From: Luteolibacter sp. LG18
Lineage (GTDB): Bacteria > Verrucomicrobiota > Verrucomicrobiia > Verrucomicrobiales > Akkermansiaceae
Direction of reading: 5' to 3'
Assembly: GCF_036322585.1 (NCBI RefSeq)
Contig: NZ_AP024600.1
Span: 2,232,001-2,296,000, forward strand
Length of the DNA: 64,000 bases
Shown: positions 25,001 to 32,278 of the stretch, piece by piece
How the letters are laid out: the number at the start of each line of letters is the position of its first letter
Numbering within the stretch: position 1 is the stretch's first letter
The notes under the pieces: model-generated
Databases searched by the model: none
What the model was told of the DNA's origin: nothing
Seen by the model: the letters and a program-made list of their open reading frames with translations, nothing else
Made by a program: the position numbers and the translations under genes

Positions 25001-27405
25001 TCGAAGAGCCGCGTCCAGGTGTTGTTCGCGTTCAGGTAGACCCACGCCGCGACGGTGAAGTCGGAGAGATCGGAGATCGATCCGGCGGGCAGGGTGGCGT
25101 AGGCGTCGGTGCCGTTCAGCGAAAGCGCATTGCCGGTCTTGCCCGCGGCGAAGGTCGCGCCGCCCGCCAGCGTGGCCGGGTGGGAGTTGCCGCTCGCATC
25201 CGCGGCGGTGGTGCCGCTGGTTTCATCGAAGTTCAGGCGGGTGTGGAAGGTCGCGGTCGGATTGGCCTGGATGGCGCTGGACAGCAGTTCGCTGGAGGGC
25301 AGGACCGCGCCGACCTTGTAGTAGTAGGTGCCCGCGCCGATTCCAGCATCGGTGTAGGTGGTCAGGCCGGTGAGGTTGGTGGCGATGGCGGTGAAGCCGC
25401 TGGTCGGGCTGGTGGAGCGGTAGACGTTGTAGCCCGTGGCACCCGTAGAACCCCACCAGTTGATCGACACCGCCTCCGGACGCTCGCCGATGATGGTGAC
25501 CTTCGGTGATGCCGCCGCCACGGGATCACGGGAGAAGGTCAGCGTGCCGAAACCGAGTTGGTCGCCGTTGCCGCCATCGCCTTCCGGCTGCATCGCGGAG
25601 ACCATGCTGCCGCACCACGGAGCGGCGAGCCCCTGGCGATTCACGTAGTGGTTGTAAACGAGCGCGAAGCCCGGGCGCATGCTGCCCCGTCCGGCCCACG
25701 AGACCGCGGTCTGGACCTGCCACGAACCGGATTGGCCGGTGCCCCAGGCATAGGGCCAGAACGGCACGTCCTGCCACAGGTTGTATTTCGCGACATACTC
25801 GGTGCCCGCCAAAATACGATTGTTGCCGTAGCTGTAGAAATCGAGGCCCTGGTTCCACGCCATCTCGCAGATCGGTCCCGCCAGCGCGACGCCGAAGGTG
25901 GTGTGCCCCTGGTCGCGGCCGGACTCCTGCCACTGACCGAGGTTGCCCGGGTGGATGTAGTAGACCGCCTTGTCGATCGCGCCGTTGCCGCCGCCCTTGT
26001 AGAAGTAATCGACCGCCTCGTTGTAGAGGTCCTGGCGGTCGCAGAACACGCCGATGGCCAGCACCGAGGCGATGTTGCACAGGTCCCAGTTCGCCCAATA
26101 GTTCGTGATCGCCGCCGAGTTGTGGTTCACGAGGAAATCGTGATTCATCGGATAGAAGACGTTCAGAAGCAGGGTCTGGAACTTCGTCACGTCCGCGGCC
26201 GCCCATCCGGGATAGGTGCGCATGATCTCGCCCACGTTCGCCCATTGGTAGCCGTAGATCCCGGAAGCGAGGAAGCGGTCCGAATTGCCGGTGAGGCCGG
26301 TCATCGTGTTCGACCACGCGTTGAGGAACACCACGGCCTGGTCGGCGTAGGCGGTGTCGCCGGAGACCTTCCAGCGCAGCGCCAGTTGGTAGGCTCGCGC
26401 GATGTCGATGTACATCTGCGCGAAGTTCTGACCGGTGCCGCCACGGATCACCGTTTGCAGCGGACGCGGCGCGGTGCCGAGCTGGGCGCGGCCGCTGGAG
26501 GTCAGCGCGCCCCAGCCGGAGGTCCACGGTTGTGCGCCCGCCGCGACCTTGGTGCGCATCCGCTCGAAGTCGGCATCGGTGTGCAGCAGGCCGGGGTGGA
26601 CGAAGGTTCCCGGTGTGGGAGCCGTGTAAGTGGTCATGTCCACCAGGAAGGCACGCTCGCCGGACTGGGTGGTCACGGCGTTGCTGCCGTAGCCGTTCGC
26701 GCCGGAGGTGTAGGCCGTGCCGCCCGCGTAGGGGTTGCCACCGCTCGCCGCGCCGCGGATGCCGAGCATTTCGAAGTAATCGCCGGTGGTGCCGAAATCG
26801 AAGCCGTAGACGGTGTTCGGCGCGAGCACGATGGGCGCGCCAAGGGTGAAGGTGAGATAGGTGCCCGGGCCGTTGGCAGTGCCGCCCTGGCCGGGATTGC
26901 CGCTGCCCCCGCAGGCCGCGGTTTCCTGGGTGAAGGGCACAAACACCGAGCCATCGATGCGGCCGACGCGCAGGCGCAGCGCGGAGCCGGTGTCATTGAG
27001 ATCGTAGCCGCCGATGTTTCCGCCGGAGGCGGTGTTGTTGGTGTAGCCCTGCATCCGCACGGTGACGGACGTGAGCAGGTAGCCACTGGCATTCGAGCCG
27101 GTGGTGAAGGTCTGACCCTGGACGGGACGGTTGCCGGCGACGTAGGTGGTGCCGTCGTTGGTGGCGCCGTTGTCGGAGCCGCCGTTGGCGTTCACGCCGG
27201 AGCCGCCGACGTTGTCGGCATCGAAGGTGGCGCCGGTCCAGCTGCTGATGGCGGCGGCCCCGCCGGTGGGCGCGGAAGTGCCGAAGGTCAGCGTGCCGGC
27301 GTTCAGCGCGGTGGCCGAGGAAACCAGGCAGGCCAGTAGGACGGCGCGCAGGGACGCACGGGGTGGTCCGCCGGGACAGGCGGATGATTGGGCAAGGGTT
27401 TTCAT
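22006..27405 (-). CDS. Giant secreted alginate lyase-like protein with FnIII and LamG domains
   Basis: A 1799-residue protein with a signal peptide (about residues 1-36). After a beta-rich N-terminal domain, residues 270-600 form an alpha/alpha-toroid-like alginate lyase domain (PF05426 type). It has HPGLLHTDADFERMR, IARAYQLALRWKVSGDTAY, NHNSAAITNYWANWDLCN (probable active-site Asn-His) and GQWQESGRDQGHTTFGV. The rest alternates fibronectin III domains (WNSVSGATGYALKRSTTSGG type) with three LamG domains ending in phrases such as IGRSQFAADP, and closes with a short beta domain. It should be exported and may cleave a uronic-acid polysaccharide by beta-elimination. It is divergent from a LacI-type regulator 269 bp away. 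Substrate assignment within the family is uncertain. Confidence 0.85.
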   Translation of the reverse strand: MKTLAQSSACPGGPPRASLRAVLLACLVSSATALNAGTLTFGTSAPTGGAAAISSWTGATFDADNVGGSGVNANGGSDNGATNDGTTYVAGNRPVQGQTFTTGSNASGYLLTSVTVRMQGYTNNTASGGNIGGYDLNDTGSALRLRVGRIDGSVFVPFTQETAACGGSGNPGQGGTANGPGTYLTFTLGAPIVLAPNTVYGFDFGTTGDYFEMLGIRGAASGGNPYAGGTAYTSGANGYGSNAVTTQSGERAFLVDMTTYTAPTPGTFVHPGLLHTDADFERMRTKVAAGAQPWTSGWGALTSSGRAQLGTAPRPLQTVIRGGTGQNFAQMYIDIARAYQLALRWKVSGDTAYADQAVVFLNAWSNTMTGLTGNSDRFLASGIYGYQWANVGEIMRTYPGWAAADVTKFQTLLLNVFYPMNHDFLVNHNSAAITNYWANWDLCNIASVLAIGVFCDRQDLYNEAVDYFYKGGGNGAIDKAVYYIHPGNLGQWQESGRDQGHTTFGVALAGPICEMAWNQGLDFYSYGNNRILAGTEYVAKYNLWQDVPFWPYAWGTGQSGSWQVQTAVSWAGRGSMRPGFALVYNHYVNRQGLAAPWCGSMVSAMQPEGDGGNGDQLGFGTLTFSRDPVAAASPKVTIIGERPEAVSINWWGSTGATGYNVYRSTSPTSGFTAIATNLTGLTTYTDAGIGAGTYYYKVGAVLPSSELLSSAIQANPTATFHTRLNFDETSGTTAADASGNSHPATLAGGATFAAGKTGNALSLNGTDAYATLPAGSISDLSDFTVAAWVYLNANNTWTRLFDFGDSNGRYLFLTTKAGSGVARFTTGTVYGYNEQHISAPSALPTGQWTHVAVRMAGRVGTLFINGVAVGVNNGMAFQPYQIGGTTSRNYLGKSQYPDPLLNGKIDDFRLYRGAVSTGDLYTLATGTAAPAVPGAPTSLTATAQIGNSIALSWPAVSGATSYTVKRATTSGGPYMTIAALVSGTTFTDTGLTTGTTYYYVISAANNGGDGSNSPAASATAIPPLPGVPGGFSATPISNSAVKLTWSASSDATTYTVKRAAATGGPYTTVASGLTTTTYTDTGLTAGTTYYYVVIAVNVSGESGVSTEGSAQPSDLLVHLRFDETTGTTAADSTGNGWNGTLVNTPAWTTGTIGNAVQLASASSQSVNLPGGVAQNLGDFTICTWVNLTSNANWARLFDFGTGTTNYMFLCPQNGANGKLRFAIRTPSVAEQVIDGTAALPTGSWVHVAVTRSGNTGTLYINGTSVGTNTALTLKPSDLGNTNLNFIGDSQFAADPTINGAVDDFHVYSRALSPAELAVFQTPLPVPQNLAATATSGQIALSWNSVSGATGYALKRSTTSGGPYTTIVRTTGLGFTDTGLADGITYYYVVAASNVTGESAGSTELAVNLPLLPPANLTAAGMPAEIDLGWNTANGATGYSVKRSTTSGGPYTEIVTDWPQIAYADTTAVPGTVYYYVVSSLNDTVESAVTAEVSATAAEPPPGVLLRFDETSGTVAADSSGNGWNGTVAGGATFSAGKFNNAVNLSGSSQYASLPTGVMAGYSNFTIATWVKVNSLSTWSRVFDFGSGTTNYLFLTPRHSNTSGTVRFAIRTPSTGEQIINGSAALPTGAWTHVAVTLSGTTGTLYVNGVAVGTNTAMTLTPSSLGNTTQNYIGRSQFAADPYLNGSVDDLRIYNRALSASQVAALYSASVSAISLPPTSAFTATELKTPAFAKVGATHRLTVATTAADHTYELQSTTSLTGGTWTTIGAVQAGTGAAMDFDAPVNAGEPRRFYRILIRR

Positions 27406-27514
27406 GGGTTCGGGCGGCCCCGGCCCGTGCCGGATCCCGTGGACCGGGTTCAGGAGGGCAAGGAGCTAGCCTATTTGCTACCTTCTGAAGTGCGCGGCTC
27501 CAAACGCCCAAAAG

Positions 27515-27528
27515 CTGATGCGGATCAG
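27515..27528. promoter_or_regulatory. Candidate operator in divergent intergenic region
   Basis: CTGATGCGGATCAG is a perfect 5+5 inverted repeat with a 4-base centre, placed between the lyase gene and the LacI-type regulator. LacI proteins bind such palindromes, but the usual central CG step is shifted, so the assignment is tentative. Confidence 0.3.
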
Positions 27529-27674
27529 TCGCTTACGGTTTCTGGAAGAGTGTGGCTCATGTCGGATCGCTACAAGGATGAGACCGATGCATACAAGCGC
27601 TCCCGCCGCTTTCGGGTAGGATTCGAAACGGCCCCTTTCAACCACCCGCCTCATTGGCGGAAAGGAGCCGTCGC

Positions 27675-28778
27675 ATGCACCCACCGGCCATGAACCATCC
27701 ACTGCCGCACAACCGGATCACCCAGAAAGACGTGGCGCAGGCCCTCCGGCTTGCCCAATCCACCGTCTCGATGGCCTTGCGGGGCGATCCGTCGATCCCC
27801 GTCCAGACCCGCGAGGAGGTGCGCCATGCCGCGCTGGCCATGGGTTACCGGCCGAATCCCACCGGAGCCGCGCTCGCCCATTTCCGCGCCTCGTCCCGCC
27901 ACCAGCCGGTCCAGGCCGCGCTGGCGTGGCTGAATTGCTGGGACGATCCCGCGCGGCTCCGAGGCTACCGTGAGTTCGACTGCTACTGGGAAGGGGCCTC
28001 CAAGGCCGCCCACGGGCTCGGGTACCGGCTGGAGGAGTTCGTCGTGAACCGGGAGCTGACCCTCGAGCGTTTCGGAGAAATCCTCCACGCGCGCAATATC
28101 AACGGGATCCTGCTGCCTCCGGGGCCGACTCCGCCGGGCTGGGAGCGCTTCGATTGGAGCGGGTTCTCCGTCGTCCGCCTCAGCCAACCCGGCCGCAAGT
28201 GCGATCTGGAGGCCTGTGCCGTCGCCGGTGACCAGACGCGCAATGGCATGCTGGCCTTCGATTCGATGCAGAAGCTCGGCTACTCCCGCATCGGCTACTG
28301 TGGCCTCCACTGGCAGGATCGCCTGTTCTGCGCCGGGTTCCTTTGGGGCCAGCAGCAGACGGAAGGGGAGGACCGCATTCCGCCGCTCCTCCTCTCCAGC
28401 GAGCAGCGTGCCGAATGGGATTCCCGGCTGGAAACCTGGCTGGAGGAGTGCCGCCCGGACGCGATCCTCACCGACCTTCCCGAAATGCCCGCCATGCTCG
28501 CGGACGCGGGTCTCCGGGTTCCCCAGGACATCGGCCTCGCCGCCATGGGCACGCTCGATTGTCCCATCGATGCCGGCATCCACCAGAATCCCCACGAGAT
28601 CGGCCGCACCGCGGTGATGATGCTCGCCTCGCTCATCAACGACCGCATCCATGGCGTCCCGCTCATCCGTCAGACGCTCCTGATCGGCGGGAGTTGGGTG
28701 AATGGCTCGTCCTTGCCGGAAAAGCGGACGGCCATCAGCCGCGGACTCTCCGTGGTACCGATCGCGGCCGCGGTTTGA
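27675..28778 (+). CDS. LacI-family transcriptional regulator
   Basis: A 367-residue regulator. The helix-turn-helix is seen at about residues 15-60 (ITQKDVAQALRLAQSTVSMA, then MGYRPNPTGAALA, the hinge-side motif). A periplasmic-binding-protein-like ligand domain follows, ending with the family motif HQNPHEIGRTAVMMLASLI. The start ATG at 27675 has a strong AAAGGAG Shine-Dalgarno at 27661-27667 with a 7-base spacer; a second ATG at 27690 is less well placed. It is transcribed away from the alginate-lyase gene, so it probably represses or activates that gene in answer to a sugar. The segment PGWERFDWSGFSVVRLS fits the family of verrucomicrobial LacI proteins lacking close model homologues. Confidence 0.92.
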   Translation: MHPPAMNHPLPHNRITQKDVAQALRLAQSTVSMALRGDPSIPVQTREEVRHAALAMGYRPNPTGAALAHFRASSRHQPVQAALAWLNCWDDPARLRGYREFDCYWEGASKAAHGLGYRLEEFVVNRELTLERFGEILHARNINGILLPPGPTPPGWERFDWSGFSVVRLSQPGRKCDLEACAVAGDQTRNGMLAFDSMQKLGYSRIGYCGLHWQDRLFCAGFLWGQQQTEGEDRIPPLLLSSEQRAEWDSRLETWLEECRPDAILTDLPEMPAMLADAGLRVPQDIGLAAMGTLDCPIDAGIHQNPHEIGRTAVMMLASLINDRIHGVPLIRQTLLIGGSWVNGSSLPEKRTAISRGLSVVPIAAAV

Positions 28779-28826
28779 GCCGGTCCGGGCGTGCCTTTCC
28801 CGCGGGCACGTGCTGGAATCCGCGCG

Positions 28827-29255
28827 ATGAACCGCCTCGCGCTCGCCCTGCTGATCCTGTCTGCCGTGTTCTACGGCGTGTTCATGGTCGTGCGGGTCGA
28901 CGGCGAGGACCGCGGCTGGAGCGCCTGGGTGGAGGTGGCGGACCATCTTTCCTCCGGCGATTGGCAAACCGAAGAGGCCCGGAGCCACGATAACCTTCTG
29001 ATGGGCGGTTTCGTCGTGACCTCGTTCCTGGCGGTCGGCGGACCGCTCCTTTTCCCGCTCGCCCGTCGGTCCCGGGCCTGCTGGTGGGTGATGATGACCT
29101 TGGCCTCCTGCGCCACCGTCACCACCGGCCTGCTGCTCTATTTCACCATCGTGGACGAGTATCCCGCTGGCTTGTGGTGGCTCGGTGCCGCCTTGTTCGC
29201 CCATCTCGGGGGCCTGGTGTGCGTGCGCGGAACTCGGAAGGAGCTGCCCGCGTGA
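28827..29255 (+). CDS. Small membrane protein of unknown function
   Basis: A 142-residue protein with four likely transmembrane segments: residues 4-20, about 55-75, 85-105 and 110-128. A soluble loop with SSGDWQTEEARSHDN lies between the first and second. I recognise no family. The ATG at 28827 gives a membrane-type N-terminus MNRLALALLILSAVFYGVF. Its stop codon overlaps the GTG start of the following glycosyltransferase by four bases, so the two are translationally coupled and may work together, for instance in envelope glycan assembly. Confidence 0.7.
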   Translation: MNRLALALLILSAVFYGVFMVVRVDGEDRGWSAWVEVADHLSSGDWQTEEARSHDNLLMGGFVVTSFLAVGGPLLFPLARRSRACWWVMMTLASCATVTTGLLLYFTIVDEYPAGLWWLGAALFAHLGGLVCVRGTRKELPA

Positions 29256-30244
29256 AGGTCTCCATTCTCATGTCGTTTCACAACGCGGAGGCCACGCTGC
29301 GGGAAACCATGGCCAGCTTGCTCGGCCAGACGTTCCGGGAATGGGAGCTGATCGCCGTGGACGATGGCTCCACCGATGCCTCCGCCGCGGTGGTGGCCTC
29401 GTTCGCCGATCCGCGGGTCCGGCTGCTCCAGCCCCCGGGCCGCGGCCTTGTCCCGGCGCTCAACCACGGCGCCGCCGCGGTCGGCGGCGACTGGATCGTG
29501 CGGATGGATGCCGATGACATCTGCCATCCGGAGCGGATCGAGAAGCTGCTCGCATTCGCGGATACTCGCCCGGATCTCGACGTCGTCGCCAGCCAGGTGA
29601 CCGTGCTGGATCCGCTGGGAGACGGGCTGGTGCGCTTCGTGGAGTGGGCGAACCAATTGCTCGACCACGACGCGATCTCGCGCGGCCGTTTCATCGAGAG
29701 CCCGATCGTGCAACCCAGCGCCATGATCCGGCGTTCCACCTTCGAAGACATCGGCGGCTACCAAGATCCCATCTGGGCGGAGGATCATGACCTCTGGCTG
29801 CGCCTGCTGGAAAGCGGCGTGCGTTTCGGCAAGGTCGCCGAGCCGCTGCTCCAGTGGCGGGATTCCTGGACCCGCCTCACCCGCACCCATCCCCGCTACG
29901 GGGACGATGCCCGCTCCCGCATGCGCGCCCGCTACCTCTCCCGCCTGCCCGGGGTGGGGGAACACGGCATCGTCGTCGCCGGGGCCGGGCCGATCGGCAA
30001 GCTACTCGCCCGTCATCTGCTGGACGAGGGGGTCACCCTCCGCGGCTTCTTCGACGTCCATCCCCGCCGCATCGGCGAGCGGATCCATGGCGCGGAGGTG
30101 GCGGACAACACCCGGCTCGGCAGCCTCTGGCGGGACGGGGTGCTCATCTCCGCCGTCGGCGTGCCGGGCGGGCGGCAGCAGGTGCTCGATCTGGCCCTCG
30201 GTCGCGGTTACCAGGAGGGCGGGGATTTCTGGAGCGTGTGCTGA
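29252..30244 (+). CDS. Family 2 glycosyltransferase fused to a Rossmann-like domain
   Basis: A 330-residue protein. Residues 1-220 are a GT2 (GT-A fold) glycosyltransferase: VSILMSFHNAEATLRETMAS, VDDGSTDAS, RMDADDICHPERIEKL (DxD-type metal site) and ED-containing WAEDHDLWLRLL. Residues 235-330 form a separate nucleotide-binding-like domain with GIVVAGAGPIGKLLARHLLD and LRGFFDVHPRRIGERIHG, similar to the first domain of PglD-type sugar N-acetyltransferases or of sugar-nucleotide dehydratases, without their second domain. GTG at 29252 overlaps the upstream TGA (GTGA). It probably acts on the cytoplasmic face of the membrane. The fused domain is unusual and its role is unknown. Confidence 0.87.
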   Translation: MKVSILMSFHNAEATLRETMASLLGQTFREWELIAVDDGSTDASAAVVASFADPRVRLLQPPGRGLVPALNHGAAAVGGDWIVRMDADDICHPERIEKLLAFADTRPDLDVVASQVTVLDPLGDGLVRFVEWANQLLDHDAISRGRFIESPIVQPSAMIRRSTFEDIGGYQDPIWAEDHDLWLRLLESGVRFGKVAEPLLQWRDSWTRLTRTHPRYGDDARSRMRARYLSRLPGVGEHGIVVAGAGPIGKLLARHLLDEGVTLRGFFDVHPRRIGERIHGAEVADNTRLGSLWRDGVLISAVGVPGGRQQVLDLALGRGYQEGGDFWSVC

Positions 30245-30259
30245 TCGCGGGAGGTTGAA

Positions 30260-30868
30260 ATGTCGGCCCTGCCGGCGGAGTATCACGGAATCGTGAAATC
30301 CTTTGTCCTCCACTGTCTCGCCGGTGCCGCCTGTGTGTCCTCCGCCTTTTCCGAGCCGCTTTTCAACGGCAAGGACCTCACCGGTTGGAAACCGGATGGC
30401 GCGGACGTCTGGACCTTCGCCGACAGCGTCCTCACCGGTCAGAGCAACAGCAAGAAACAGGGCTCCGTCCTGTGGTCCACGGAGAAGTTCAAGGACTTCA
30501 CCCTCGACCTCGATTTCCGTTTCTCCGGCGACGTCGATTCCGGCGTGTTTCTGCGCACGCCGAATGACCAGATCCAGATCGGCACCTCGCGCTCGCTGAA
30601 GCGGGACATGACCGGCTCGCCCTACATCGGCACCACCGGCAAATACGCCGTGGAGGCCCACGACGTGAAAGGCAACCTCAAGGAAGGGGAATGGAACCAC
30701 TTTCGCATCACCGCCAAGGGCAGCCATTACACCGTCGAGTTGAACGGCAAGCAGGTGCTCGACTACTCCTCCGACACCGCCGCCAAGGAGGGCGGCATCG
30801 GCCTCCAGGTCCACCCGGGCGTGGACATGAAAATCGAGTTCCGGAACGTCGATCTGGTGAAGGGCTGA
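30260..30868 (+). CDS. DUF1080 (3-keto-disaccharide hydrolase domain) secreted protein
   Basis: A 202-residue exported protein made of one DUF1080 beta-jelly-roll domain. After a signal peptide (hydrophobic core about residues 14-30, VLHCLAGAACVSSAFS), the domain opens with the typical LFNGKDLTGWKPDGADVW. It continues with DFTLDLDFRFSGDVDSGVF and EGEWNHFRITAKGSHYTVE, and ends with IEFRNVDL. Some members hydrolyse 3-keto-glycosides, others bind carbohydrate; which applies here cannot be seen. The ATG at 30260 has a GGGAGG Shine-Dalgarno five bases upstream. A small GCGGAA/TTCCGC hairpin lies shortly after the stop (about 30888-30908). Confidence 0.87.
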   Translation: MSALPAEYHGIVKSFVLHCLAGAACVSSAFSEPLFNGKDLTGWKPDGADVWTFADSVLTGQSNSKKQGSVLWSTEKFKDFTLDLDFRFSGDVDSGVFLRTPNDQIQIGTSRSLKRDMTGSPYIGTTGKYAVEAHDVKGNLKEGEWNHFRITAKGSHYTVELNGKQVLDYSSDTAAKEGGIGLQVHPGVDMKIEFRNVDLVKG

Positions 30869-31052
30869 GTCCCGTCACCCCGCCCTTGCGGAAATAGTGG
30901 CGTTCCGCGCGGGCGTTGATAGGGTCATCAGTACCGGGTCCATAGGAATTGTGGAATAATCCGCCCGCATGTCGTCTCTTCATCGTGATGACCGCGGCGG
31001 CGTTGTTTGCGCCCGGCATCCGAACCACCATACCAAAACGAACCGAAATCCC

Positions 31053-31352
31053 ATGAAACCGACCCAATCCCTCATCGCCGCCGCCATCGCCGGTGTCTTC
31101 GCCGCCGGTGCCGTGTCCTCCCACGCCGTCCAGATCGACTCCCCGGTGAACGCCGAGAAGGAAGGCTGCCCCGGCAAGGATGGCTGCAAGGGCAAAGACA
31201 AGGACAAGGAAAAGAAGGAAGAGAAGAAGGAAGGCCAGATCGTCGCCGAGGCCGACAAGGACAAGGAGAAGGAAAAGGACAAGTGCTCCGGCAAGTGCAG
31301 CGGCAAGGACGGCTGCAAGGGCAAGGAGAAGAAGGAAGGCCAGATCCTCTGA
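31053..31352 (+). CDS. Bufferin-like Cys-rich RiPP precursor
   Basis: A 99-residue peptide. It has a signal peptide (MKPTQSLIAAAIAGVFAAGA, likely cut after SSHA) and a very hydrophilic Lys/Glu/Asp core. Five cysteines stand at 39, 45, 78, 82 and 88. The core holds two related units, GCPGKDGCKGKDK and CSGKCSGKDGCKGKEKKEGQ, each followed by a Lys/Glu stretch; KKEGQI occurs twice. Exported peptides next to DUF692/DUF2063 genes are bufferins (BufA) or HvfA-type peptides, whose cysteines are changed by the DUF692 enzyme to give copper-binding groups. This one lacks the classical BufA spacing but shares the Gly-Lys-Cys style. Start 31053 is chosen for the signal peptide; an in-frame ATG at 30969 would add a non-hydrophobic leader. 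Confidence 0.8.
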   Translation: MKPTQSLIAAAIAGVFAAGAVSSHAVQIDSPVNAEKEGCPGKDGCKGKDKDKEKKEEKKEGQIVAEADKDKEKEKDKCSGKCSGKDGCKGKEKKEGQIL

Positions 31353-31411
31353 TTTCCCATTCCGGTGGCGTGGGGCGGCTCCGTCCCCGCCACCGGTTTC
31401 CTTTCCTTCCC

Positions 31412-32278
31412 ATGGCTGGCTCCCGTTTCACCGGAGGTGTGTCCCTTGGCACGGGCATCGGCCTGCGGGTGCCCCATTACCGCCACATCCTCGCCGAGAA
31501 GCCGGCGGTGGATTGGTTCGAGATCATTTCGGAAAACTACATGGTGGACGGCGGCCGCCCGCTCGAGGTGCTGGACCGCATCCTGGAGCAATACCGCGTC
31601 GTCCAACACGGTGTGGGCCTGTATCCGGGCAATGCCAACGGCCTGGATTTCGACCACCTGCGCCGTCTCAAGCGCCTGGTGAAACGCACCGGCACCCCGT
31701 GGCTTTCCGACCACCTGTGCTGGGGCAGCGTGGATGGCAGCATGAGCCATGACCTGCTGCCGCTGCCCTTTACCTTCGAGTCCGTCCGCAAGACCGCCGA
31801 GAATCTCCGCATCGCCCAGGACTTCCTGGAGGTGCCGCTGGCGGTGGAGAATGTCAGCTCCTATGCGGAGTTCCATGACGACGAGATGACCGAGTGGGAA
31901 TTCCTCGCCGAGGTGGTGGAAGCCGCCGACATCGGCATCCTGCTCGACGTGAACAACATCTACGTCTCGTCCTTCAACCATGGGTTCGATCCCATGGACT
32001 ACGTCAATTTCGTGCCGCCGGAGCGGGTCGCGCAGATCCACATCGCCGGGCACTCGAAATACGAACGCTTCATCATCGACACCCACGACCACGCGGTGGT
32101 CGATCCGGTGTGGCACATCTACGCCCGCGCCATCGAGCGCTGCGGTTCCGTGGCCACGCTCCTCGAGTGGGACGCGCGCATTCCTTCGTTCGAGGAAGTC
32201 TGGACCGAGGCGAAGAAGTCGGAGCAATGGCGCACCACTGCGGGCAATCCTGATTCCGGAGACCATGTCGCGGCTTGA
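31412..32278 (+). CDS. bufB: DUF692 multinuclear iron oxidase (MNIO, BufB-like)
   Basis: A 288-residue TIM-barrel enzyme of the DUF692/MNIO family. The iron-ligand motifs are all visible in order: FEIISENYM, HGVGLYPG, WLSDHLCW, VENVSSYAEF, LLDVNNIYVSSFNHG, QIHIAGHSKY, DTHDHAVVDPVW and LLEWDARIPSFEEVW. Members use two or three iron ions and O2 to modify cysteines in partner peptides (oxazolone/thioamide or thiooxazole formation). The gene starts 59 bp after the Cys-rich precursor and overlaps the DUF2063 gene by 14 bp, the normal order of bufferin operons (A-B-C). It acts in the cytoplasm before the peptide is exported. The substrate is inferred from context. Confidence 0.92.
   Translation: MAGSRFTGGVSLGTGIGLRVPHYRHILAEKPAVDWFEIISENYMVDGGRPLEVLDRILEQYRVVQHGVGLYPGNANGLDFDHLRRLKRLVKRTGTPWLSDHLCWGSVDGSMSHDLLPLPFTFESVRKTAENLRIAQDFLEVPLAVENVSSYAEFHDDEMTEWEFLAEVVEAADIGILLDVNNIYVSSFNHGFDPMDYVNFVPPERVAQIHIAGHSKYERFIIDTHDHAVVDPVWHIYARAIERCGSVATLLEWDARIPSFEEVWTEAKKSEQWRTTAGNPDSGDHVAA

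Noticed and set aside
25558-27339. A long plus-strand open frame opposite the alginate-lyase domain
   Set aside because: Composition (Val/Arg/Gly/His) and lack of motifs show it to be a shadow of the coding strand.
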